A DNA stretch of 15,605 bases from an uncultured Flavobacteriales bacterium. Lineage in GTDB: Bacteria > Bacteroidota > Bacteroidia > Palsa-965. This document shows positions 7,283 through 14,082 of the stretch, piece after piece. The notes beneath the pieces are model-generated. The model was not told the origin of the DNA, did not search any database, and saw only the letters and a list, made by a program, of their open reading frames with translations. Position 1 is the first letter of the stretch. Each line of letters starts with the position of its first letter. The translations under genes were made by a program, and so were the position numbers. The stretch lies in contig CAMLEF010000070.1 of NCBI GenBank assembly GCA_946478675.1, positions 1 to 15,605 of the forward strand, in the 5' to 3' direction.

Positions 7283-7441
7283 CGCTACGGCTGCCCCCTT
7301 TCCTCCCGAAGAACCATAGATCTGTCCTGTTGCATAACTCGCATCACCGGCGGCCAGCTGCACGTAGATCGATGCGAGCTCTGCCGGTTGTCCCCGGCAG
7401 CCCAGCGGCGGTGGATGTATTTGCCACAATCCGAACTGCTT
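7283..7441 (-). pseudogene. C-terminal remnant of a short-chain dehydrogenase (SDR)
   Basis: Read leftwards, this strand gives KQFGLWQIHPPPLG, then GQPAELASIYVQLA, then DASYATGQIYGSSGG. This is the conserved C-terminal segment of YghA-like short-chain dehydrogenases (typically QFGxxxPLGRxGQPAELAxxYVxLAxxxxSYxTGQxYGxxGG). The fragment is limited to about 50 residues. A TAA at 7444-7442 interrupts the frame upstream, and the Rossmann fold and catalytic Tyr-Lys region are absent from the window. The usual stop shortly after the GG is lost, and the frame runs on to 7247 across the end of the neighbouring gene. It is a decayed gene, not an active enzyme. Confidence 0.75.
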
Positions 7442-7502
7442 TTAATTCGTGCCTGATCCGCAGGAACCTTCCGTAATCCCTATGCAGAATTTGCAGGTTG
7501 CG

Positions 7503-7510
7503 TATCTTCA
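7503..7510 (+). promoter_or_regulatory. Possible -7 element for the second regulator gene
   Basis: TATCTTCA lies 36 bases before the ATG at 7547 and keeps six of the eight positions of TAnnTTTG. No convincing -33 element is seen at the right distance, so this is tentative. Confidence 0.25.
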
Positions 7511-7546
7511 TTGCCGCATGTTCCCCCGTGCCTCAGCGCCCGCTGT

Positions 7547-8254
7547 ATGAAAAACCCTTTCCGGATTTTGATCGTCGAAGACGAGCTGCTCATCGCTGAA
7601 ATGCTGCGTGAAATGCTCCTCGAGCTCGGCTACCAGGTGGTTGGTGTAGCGCGCGATTACCGCAACGCGCTTTCTTATCTCGCGCACCGCAACGACATCG
7701 ACCTTTGTTTCGTCGACATCAACCTCGAAGCGGAACAGTCGGGGTTCGACGTGGTGAAAAGCATCCGCGAAAATTATTTCGTGCCGTTCGTTTTTCTCAC
7801 CTCGTATTCCGACAAGCAAACGATCACGAATGCTGCGGCGTTCGGACCGGAAGCGTATCTCGTCAAGCCGTTTTCCGCTACCGATCTTTTGACGACCGTG
7901 GAGATCATCCGCAGCCGGAAACAACGCGCGGCGGGAAACGAAGAAGAAAAAATCATCCTGCTGAAAGACGGCAGCCTGACGGTGAAGGTGAGCAAGGAAA
8001 AAATCCTCTGGCTGAAATCGGACAATATTTACGTGGAAGTAAAAACGGCTGCAAAAACCTATCTCGTCCGCAACAGCCTCGAACGTTTCCTCGAAGAATT
8101 GAACGATGCTTCTTTCGTTCGCACGCATCGTTCGTTTGCCGTTAACATCGATAAAGTGGAAGCCGTCAGCGGGCAGGAGCTGCACATCGGAACGGAACGC
8201 ATCCCGCTCTCGAGGAAATACCGCGATGCGATCCACCAGCAATTCGACAGCTGA
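7547..8254 (+). CDS. LytTR-family response regulator (second signalling pair)
   Basis: This 235-residue DNA-binding response regulator has a receiver domain at about residues 5-125. It shows E11/D12/E13, phospho-acceptor D57 (CFVDINL), T85 (FLTSY) and K107 (LVKPF). A LytTR domain at about 138-235 has the core FVRTHRSFAVN at 190-200. The frame is open to an ATG at 7511, but MKNPFRILIVEDE at 7547 is the normal opening of the family. It is a close paralogue in layout of the regulator at 3807-4460. The kinase gene follows after 77 bases on the same strand with no terminator between, so the two probably form an operon or at least a functional pair. Confidence 0.92.
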   Translation: MKNPFRILIVEDELLIAEMLREMLLELGYQVVGVARDYRNALSYLAHRNDIDLCFVDINLEAEQSGFDVVKSIRENYFVPFVFLTSYSDKQTITNAAAFGPEAYLVKPFSATDLLTTVEIIRSRKQRAAGNEEEKIILLKDGSLTVKVSKEKILWLKSDNIYVEVKTAAKTYLVRNSLERFLEELNDASFVRTHRSFAVNIDKVEAVSGQELHIGTERIPLSRKYRDAIHQQFDS

Positions 8255-8316
8255 CAAACTCAAACAAAAAAAGGCCGTTCACAACATTTTAATACAACCC
8301 CGGATCTTTTCTCTGT

Positions 8317-8324
8317 TAGTTTAA
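8317..8324 (+). promoter_or_regulatory. Degenerate -7-like element before the second kinase
   Basis: TAGTTTAA lies 7 bases before the TTG start at 8332. An AACATTTT box lies 26 bases upstream of it (8283-8290). The same arrangement precedes the gene at 10401 (AACATTTT then TAGTTTTG). Two of the six fixed positions of the consensus are off, so it may be weak or unused if the kinase is co-transcribed with the regulator. Confidence 0.25.
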
Positions 8325-8331
8325 GCCGTCT

Positions 8332-10296
8332 TTGAAAAAACATCCTCACTATCTCCGCCGTTTGCTGTCGCTGCTCCTGCTGCTTCCCTGCTTCCTGCAG
8401 GCGCAACAGGAAAGCGTCACCGCGCAGCAACTCCGGCAGCAGCTGAACCGTTCATTGGCCGACAGCACACGCGCACGCCTCGAAGGATTGCTCGCGTGGG
8501 AGCTGCGTTTTTCCAAACCGGCAGAAGCGATCGAACTCGCCGATTCGGAAATCCTGCTGGCGAAACAGCTGAACGATCCGCTGCGGCTCGCCGACGGTTA
8601 TCGTGTAAAAGCGCTTACGCTGGTGATCGCCGAAAAAATTCCGGACGGCATGGCGGGTTACGATACGGCGCTCGTGTATGCGCGGAAAGCAGGCAGCCTG
8701 TATTACCAGGCCTCCTGCTACAGCCTCATGGCCGGCATGTACGGTGATCACGGCGATTACGACAAAGCGATCGAACTATATGCTGCAGGGCTCACGCTGG
8801 CGCAACAGACGAATGATCCGCACCTGATCGCGACGCTGAGCAATAATCTCGCGGAATCGTACCAGAGCGACGGACGCGAAACGACGCTCGTGCAGCAGTA
8901 TTTTTCGATGGCGCTGGAAAACTCGATGAAGTCGGGCCATTGGGCGGATGCGGCCATGAACGCCGGCAATCTTGCGCGCGAATACCTCAACATCGGCGAT
9001 ACGTCGGCAGCGGATGCGGCGCTTACACAGGCGGTAGAACTGATGAACCGCGATCGCTCCGACGTGTATCGTTACGGCACGACGCTGCACGTGCTCGCAT
9101 CGGTGTACCTCGATCTCGGGAAAAACGGCGTAGCGGAAATGTATGCGCTGGCTTCGCTCCGGATCATGGACAGCCTGCAGCGGCCCGACAATGCGCTGCG
9201 GCCACTCACGGTGCTCACCAGCATTTACATCGCCGAAAAAAATCTTCCGCAGGCCGAACGCACCGCCACGCGCCTGCTCAACGACGGACTCGCGCAGCAC
9301 GCGAAGCTCTACATCCGCGACGGCTACAAAGCATTATCGGATATCGCGCGACTGAAAAAAAACGATGCGGAAGCGCTGCGTTATTACGAGCTGTACAAAG
9401 CCTGGAACGACAGCGTGTTCCGCGCCGATCGCGAACGCAGCATTTCCGATATGGAGACGCGCGCGGCATTGGCGCAGAAAGAGCTCGCGGTGAAATACGA
9501 AACGGAAAAGAAAGAAGCCGAGAACGCCAACCTGAAAGCGCGAAACGAAAACCTGCAGTCGGAAAAGCTGCTCGCGATTGCGGCCTGTCTGGTCTTCGTT
9601 TTGCTCGGCGTATTGCTCTGGCTCGCCAACCGGAAAAAACAAAAGATCAATGCCGAGCTCGAAGCTGAAAAGAAGATCGTCGAGCGGCAGGCGCAGGAAA
9701 AGAGCATGCTCGTGCACGAGATCCATCATCGCGTCAAGAACAACCTGACGATGCTGAAGAGCCTGCTCTACCTGCAGTCGCGCGCATCATCGCAGCACGA
9801 GGTGAAAGCGATCCTCAGCGAATGCCAGGCGCGCATCCAGAGCATGGCGCTCGTACACCAGAACCTCTACGGAGAAACGGACGCCGGCACGCTCGACTTC
9901 ACCGCTTTCCTGCAATCGCTTTTCGCAGAACTTTCCAATTCGTTTCAATCCTCCGAAGGCGAAGTTTCTTTTTCCGTATCCGGCCATTGTCCGCCGATGA
10001 ATATTTCGCATTCGATCGCGCTGGGGCTGGTCATGAACGAGCTCGTCACGAATTCGCTGAAATACGCTTTCGCTGCGCAGGAAGACGGCGAGATCCGCGT
10101 CGACATGCACAGCACGGATCAACAGCTGCGCATTCGTTATTCCGACAATGGCCCGGGACTGCCGAAGCCTTTCGATCTGGCGGAAGGCGGATTCGGATTC
10201 CGTTTGCTCGATCTTCTTTCGCGCCAGCTGAACGCGCAGCTCACGTATGCGCGTGAGAATGAAGAATCGGTTTTCGTGCTGGTGCTGCCGCTCTGA
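8332..10296 (+). CDS. TPR-containing membrane sensor histidine kinase (HisKA_2 type), TTG start
   Basis: This 654-residue inner-membrane sensor kinase is the likely partner of the regulator just upstream. It has a signal peptide (residues 1-24, MKKHPHYLRRL, leucines, LQA-Q) and a periplasmic array of TPR repeats at about 30-380 (for example YDKAIELYAAGLTLAQQTND). A coiled coil precedes the transmembrane helix at 413-432, and a second follows it. The phospho-acceptor is H466 in EIHHRVKNNL. The ATPase domain is complete: N box N569-N574 (NELVTNSLKY), G1 D605-G609 (DNGPGLP) and G2 G619-R624 (GGFGFR). The start must be TTG at 8332: a TAG lies in frame at 8317 and no ATG follows before the TPR region. 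Rare start codons of this kind usually lower expression. Signal unknown. Confidence 0.9.
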   Translation: MKKHPHYLRRLLSLLLLLPCFLQAQQESVTAQQLRQQLNRSLADSTRARLEGLLAWELRFSKPAEAIELADSEILLAKQLNDPLRLADGYRVKALTLVIAEKIPDGMAGYDTALVYARKAGSLYYQASCYSLMAGMYGDHGDYDKAIELYAAGLTLAQQTNDPHLIATLSNNLAESYQSDGRETTLVQQYFSMALENSMKSGHWADAAMNAGNLAREYLNIGDTSAADAALTQAVELMNRDRSDVYRYGTTLHVLASVYLDLGKNGVAEMYALASLRIMDSLQRPDNALRPLTVLTSIYIAEKNLPQAERTATRLLNDGLAQHAKLYIRDGYKALSDIARLKKNDAEALRYYELYKAWNDSVFRADRERSISDMETRAALAQKELAVKYETEKKEAENANLKARNENLQSEKLLAIAACLVFVLLGVLLWLANRKKQKINAELEAEKKIVERQAQEKSMLVHEIHHRVKNNLTMLKSLLYLQSRASSQHEVKAILSECQARIQSMALVHQNLYGETDAGTLDFTAFLQSLFAELSNSFQSSEGEVSFSVSGHCPPMNISHSIALGLVMNELVTNSLKYAFAAQEDGEIRVDMHSTDQQLRIRYSDNGPGLPKPFDLAEGGFGFRLLDLLSRQLNAQLTYARENEESVFVLVLPL

Positions 10297-10370
10297 TTTT
10301 TACGTTTCGTCATTCGCATACAAAATCCCGCCGTTCTCAACATTTTCCGGAGCGCGCTTTTTCTGCCGTT

Positions 10371-10378
10371 TAGTTTTG
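10371..10378 (+). promoter_or_regulatory. Promoter -7 element of the ELWxxDGT gene
   Basis: TAGTTTTG is a perfect TAnnTTTG match, 22 bases before the ATG at 10401. An AACATTTT box (10339-10346) lies 24 bases upstream. The leader ends in an A-rich stretch (CAAACGAA) just before the start codon, as is usual for Bacteroidota translation initiation without a Shine-Dalgarno sequence. Confidence 0.6.
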
Positions 10379-10400
10379 CCGCAAACGAAATTCAAACGAA

Positions 10401-13400
10401 ATGAAAAGGAAATGGTTCAGCGCCGGCAGCTTCACAGCTTTGCTGCTGTTGTCGTCCGCGCTCCGGGCACAGTCCCCCGTGCTCGTTAAAGACATCAACA
10501 CCACCGACTACGATTCGTACCCGAACAATGGGGTCCAGCTCGGCAGCGAATATCTTTTTAATGCGAATGACGGTATACACGGCGAAGAGTTGTGGAAGAC
10601 CGACGGAACGACCGCAGGAACGGTGCTCGTGAAAGACATCAATCCTACCGGCCACAGCCGCGTGCTCAACAACGGCCAGCACGCGATCCTGAACAACAAA
10701 GCATTCTTCGTAGCCGACGACGGCACGCACGGCAAGGAGCTGTGGATGAGCGACGGCACCACTGCAGGCACGCAGCTCGTGATGGACATCGCGCCCGGCA
10801 ACAACAGCAGCTATCCCGATTACATCCGGGCCTGCAATGGGTTTGTTTTCTTTACCTGTGAAGACGGCACGCACGGACAGGAAGTGTGGAAGACGGACGG
10901 CACGACCACTTCGCTCGTGATGGACGTCCGGCCCGGCAGCAGCGGCGCATACATCTACGGCGCAACGGTGCTCGGCAACCAATACATTTTCGATGCCGAC
11001 GACGGCGTGAACGGCAACGAGCTCTGGAAAACCGACGGCACCACGACGACCCTGATCGGCAACATCAACCCCGGCAGCAACACGGCAGATCCGCGCGGCA
11101 TGCAAACAGTCGGCAACATGGTTTACTTCTCCGCGAACGACGGCACCAACGGCAACGAGCTCTGGAAAACCGACGGCACCACGCTCACGCTCGTCGCGGA
11201 CATCGAAGCGGGCGCCGGCAGCAGCGATCCGTCTTTCTTCCTTCCGCTCGGCACCAACGTGGTGTTCCAGGCGAACAACGCGAACGGACTGCAGCTGTAT
11301 ATCACCGATGGAACGTCGGCAGGAACTTCATTGCTGTCCGCTTCGGAAAACGTGGATCTCTCGCTGGGCTACGCACTGTTGCCGAATGGTTTGCTCTTCG
11401 TCGCTTCCGATGCTACGTACGGTGACGAGCTGTGGAAGACAGACGGGACCGTCGCAGGCACGCAGCAGGTTTTCGATATCAACCCGGGCACAAACGGCAG
11501 CAGCATTTACAACTTTTCCGTGCTGCTGAACGGCGAAGCTTATTTCGGCGCTGACGATGGCGCGCATGGCCTGGAGCTTTGGAAAAGTGACGGCACCGCG
11601 ATCTCGATGGTGAAGGACATCAATTTCGGCAGCTCCGATGGTGATCCGAATAACTTCTTCGTGCTCGGCAATAAAGTGTATTTCAACACGACGAATTCTA
11701 ACGCCACGAATTACGAGCTGTGGGAAAGCGACGGCACGCTGAACGGCACGCAGCTGGTGAAAAACATCAACACCGTCACCGACGACGGCGATCCGAGCCA
11801 CCTGGTCAATTTCAACAACCAGCTTCTCTTTAGCGCCAACGGTAATAACCTCGGTTATGAAACCTGGAAATCCGGCGGTAATGCGCCCAGCACGAATATC
11901 GTTTCCGACATTAACCCGGGCGGAAACAACTCGCGGCCGGATCATTTCACGCAGGCCGGGGCGCAGGTCTTCTTCTCCGCAAATGACGGCACACACGACT
12001 ACGAGCTCTGGAAAACCGACGGCACAACGGCTTCGCTGGTGATGGATATCAATTCCACCGGCGGCTCGTATCCCGATTATTTAAAAGCGCTGAACAACTG
12101 GATATTTTTCGCTGCAGACGACGGCGTGAACGGAACGGAGCTCTGGAAATCCGACGGCACAACGACCACGATGGTGATGGACATCAATGTAGGCGGCAGC
12201 GCATCACCGATGACACTCGATACGCTCGCAGGATTTCTCTACTTCAGCGCCGACGACGGCATTCACGGTCGCGAGCTCTGGAGAACGGATGGCACCACGA
12301 CAACGATAGTGATGGACATCAATCCTTCGGGCGATTCCTGGCCGGAATACAGCGCAGTGCTGAACGGCTATCTCTACTTCGGAGCGGACGACGGCACCGG
12401 CGAAGAAGTGTGGCACACCAACGGCACGAACACGACAGTGGTAGGAGAGATCAATCTTTCCGGCGGCTCGTATCCTGCGTATCTCAAGACCTGGAACAAT
12501 TTCGTTTACTTCAGCGCGGACGACGGTGTGAACGGACGGGAACTCTGGAAAACCGACGGCACGGCGCTGACGATGATCCAGGACCTCAACCCCGCCGGAG
12601 ATGCAGACCCCAGCCAGTTTACCGCTTTCGGCAGCGAGCTGCTCTTCCAGGCTGCTGACGGCACTTCCGGCGACGAGCTCTGGAAAACGGACGGCACAAC
12701 GATTACACCGGTAATGGACATTCTGCCCGGCGCAGGATCTTCCTCTCCGCAAAAATTCATTGTATGCGCCGGCAAATGTTTCTTCCGCGCCGACGACGGT
12801 ACGCACGGCAATGAAATGTGGATGACGGACGGCACGGCTGCAGGTACGATGATGGTAGCAGATCTTTCGCCCGGCACGGTCAGCGGCGATTTCTATAACC
12901 CGGCGGTGATCGGCAACACGGTGTTCTACGAGGCGTACACCCTGCAATACGGCTGGGAGCTCTGGAAATATTCTCCGTTCCCGATCATCTCGAATTCCGG
13001 CCTCGGCGGCAACCAATGCGAGAATACGACCTTCACGCTGCAGTATGAAGCGAACGGCACGATCAACGCGGGCAACACTTACACCGTAGAACTTTCGGAT
13101 GCAGTCGGCAGCTTCGCATCTCCGACTGTCATCGGTACGTTGAATTCATCTGCGCTCAGCGGCATCATCAGCCTGCAGATTCCTTCTTCCGTTCCGACCG
13201 GCAACGGTTACCGCATCCGCGTCAACTCGAGCGACGTGGCGGCGATCGGCGAAGACAACGGTTACAACATCAGCGTGCATGCGCAGCCTTCTGTAACGGC
13301 CGCTGCGGCTTCTACAAATGTCTGCATTACCGACGCGGCAGTAGCGCTGAACGGCCTTCCCGCGGGCGGTACCTGGTCGGGCACCGGCGTGAGCGGCACC

Positions 13401-13766
13401 ACGTTCGACCCGGCAACAGCAGGCGCAGGCACGCAAATCCTCACCTACTTCTACATCGACAACAACGGTTGTTACGATTACGCAACGGACACGGTTACGG
13501 TGAACGCCTGTGTCGGTATTGAAGAAAATTCACCCGCTTCATTTATGAATGTTTATCCTAACCCTACCAGCGGCAATTTCAACGTGGAAATTGATACCGA
13601 TGCACAGCTGTTCCTGTACAATTCACTCGGGCAGGTCGTGTACAACACGACGGTGAAAGCCGGCACGACGCAAATCGACATGAGCAATTATTCGATCGGC
13701 CTGTACCTGATTTCCGTAGTGAAGGACAACCAGGTGATCCATTCCGCTTACGTCTCGCGGCAATAA
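10401..13766 (+). CDS. Secreted ELWxxDGT repeat protein with T9SS type A sorting domain
   Basis: This 1121-residue surface or secreted protein is probably a stack of beta-propellers for binding. Residues 1-24 are a signal peptide (MKRKWFSAGSF, core, RAQ). About 28-860 hold 18 units of about 45-50 residues with the signature ELWKTDGT and a VMDINPG-like segment. Units 6 (QLYITDGT), 10 (ETWKSGGN) and 14 (EVWHTNGT) are divergent, and the last is cut to WELWKYSPF. About 865-960 is a beta-sandwich-like domain, and 960-1040 an Ig-like/PKD-type segment rich in GTWSGTGVSG. Residues 1048-1121 (FMNVYPNPTSG to the end) are the T9SS type A sorting domain that directs outer-membrane export. It has its own promoter and a strong terminator, so it is a single-gene unit. 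The kinase pair upstream may control it, but this is inferred from position alone. Confidence 0.93.
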   Translation: MKRKWFSAGSFTALLLLSSALRAQSPVLVKDINTTDYDSYPNNGVQLGSEYLFNANDGIHGEELWKTDGTTAGTVLVKDINPTGHSRVLNNGQHAILNNKAFFVADDGTHGKELWMSDGTTAGTQLVMDIAPGNNSSYPDYIRACNGFVFFTCEDGTHGQEVWKTDGTTTSLVMDVRPGSSGAYIYGATVLGNQYIFDADDGVNGNELWKTDGTTTTLIGNINPGSNTADPRGMQTVGNMVYFSANDGTNGNELWKTDGTTLTLVADIEAGAGSSDPSFFLPLGTNVVFQANNANGLQLYITDGTSAGTSLLSASENVDLSLGYALLPNGLLFVASDATYGDELWKTDGTVAGTQQVFDINPGTNGSSIYNFSVLLNGEAYFGADDGAHGLELWKSDGTAISMVKDINFGSSDGDPNNFFVLGNKVYFNTTNSNATNYELWESDGTLNGTQLVKNINTVTDDGDPSHLVNFNNQLLFSANGNNLGYETWKSGGNAPSTNIVSDINPGGNNSRPDHFTQAGAQVFFSANDGTHDYELWKTDGTTASLVMDINSTGGSYPDYLKALNNWIFFAADDGVNGTELWKSDGTTTTMVMDINVGGSASPMTLDTLAGFLYFSADDGIHGRELWRTDGTTTTIVMDINPSGDSWPEYSAVLNGYLYFGADDGTGEEVWHTNGTNTTVVGEINLSGGSYPAYLKTWNNFVYFSADDGVNGRELWKTDGTALTMIQDLNPAGDADPSQFTAFGSELLFQAADGTSGDELWKTDGTTITPVMDILPGAGSSSPQKFIVCAGKCFFRADDGTHGNEMWMTDGTAAGTMMVADLSPGTVSGDFYNPAVIGNTVFYEAYTLQYGWELWKYSPFPIISNSGLGGNQCENTTFTLQYEANGTINAGNTYTVELSDAVGSFASPTVIGTLNSSALSGIISLQIPSSVPTGNGYRIRVNSSDVAAIGEDNGYNISVHAQPSVTAAAASTNVCITDAAVALNGLPAGGTWSGTGVSGTTFDPATAGAGTQILTYFYIDNNGCYDYATDTVTVNACVGIEENSPASFMNVYPNPTSGNFNVEIDTDAQLFLYNSLGQVVYNTTVKAGTTQIDMSNYSIGLYLISVVKDNQVIHSAYVSRQ
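10480..12990 (+). repeat. Tandem DNA repeats encoding the ELWxxDGT units
   Basis: Units of about 135-150 bases recur through the gene. The 20-base string GAGCTCTGGAAAACCGACGG is identical at 11019, 11157 and 12003, with near copies at about 12138, 12540 and 12677. Identity at the third codon position points to recent internal duplication or gene conversion, and the array could vary in length between strains. Confidence 0.85.
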
Positions 13767-13781
13767 CCCTACCGCAAGACA

Positions 13782-13820
13782 AAAAAGCCCTGCAGCAATT
13801 GTTGCGGGGCTTTTTGTTTT
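13782..13820 (+). terminator. Rho-independent terminator of the ELWxxDGT gene
   Basis: A stem of about 15 pairs (13782-13796 with 13801-13815, core GCCCTGCAGC, two G-T wobbles) closes a 4-base AATT loop and ends in TTTTTGTTTT. It starts 15 bases past the stop codon. The A-rich left arm gives it some activity in the other direction too. Confidence 0.9.
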
Positions 13821-13883
13821 GAGTGAGGCGGATCGAATAGAGTTTCGGTAAAGCTTCAATTGGAATTTGCAGCTGAAACAAGA

Positions 13884-13930
13884 AAACGGATCATTGCCGG
13901 ACCAGGAATTCTGATCAGCAAGATCCGTTT
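13884..13930. repeat. Unexplained inverted repeat between convergent genes
   Basis: AAACGGATC (13884-13892) pairs perfectly with GATCCGTTT (13922-13930). An adjoining TTGC (13894-13897)/GCAA (13918-13921) extends the stem past one bulged base. The remaining 20-base loop contains GAATTC. No proper T-run follows on either strand, so it is not a typical terminator, and it lies between two terminators. Confidence 0.6.
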
Positions 13931-14029
13931 ATGCATTCGCAATTGCAGATTTCTATCCGTCCATGCGCACGATCTTCGGCGTAAACTTCCCGACGATCTC
14001 CGTGAAATTTTTGCGAAACAACTTCAACA

Positions 14030-14067
14030 AAAAAAATGGCCGCTCATTGCTGAACGGCCATTTTTTT
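14030..14067 (-). terminator. Rho-independent terminator of the SprB/T9SS gene
   Basis: ATGGCCG (14036-14042) pairs with CGGCCAT (14055-14061), flanked by A and T runs that extend the stem. An inner TCA/TGA pair closes a TTGC loop. Read leftwards it ends in eight T residues. It lies 16 bases past the stop at 14083, and its symmetry makes it likely to stop transcription both ways. Confidence 0.9.
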
Positions 14068-14082
14068 ATACTTCATCATTTC

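Larger units (their letters stand above)
13767..14082. other. Convergent intergenic region with three hairpins
   Basis: This 316-base gap separates two genes that end facing each other. It holds a terminator at each end (13782-13820 and 14030-14067) and a third inverted repeat at 13884-13930. Short open frames cross it on both strands, but none shows a recognisable protein or a start context, so I call no gene here. Confidence 0.7.

Noticed and set aside
7508..8263. Long leftward open frame (251 codons) opposite the second regulator
   Set aside because: It mirrors the LytTR regulator, whose receiver and DNA-binding motifs are complete; long antisense frames are expected in this GC-rich coding sequence.
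10480..12990. CRISPR-like repetition
   Set aside because: The repeats are in-frame protein repeats of about 140 bases inside one gene, not short identical repeats with unique spacers.
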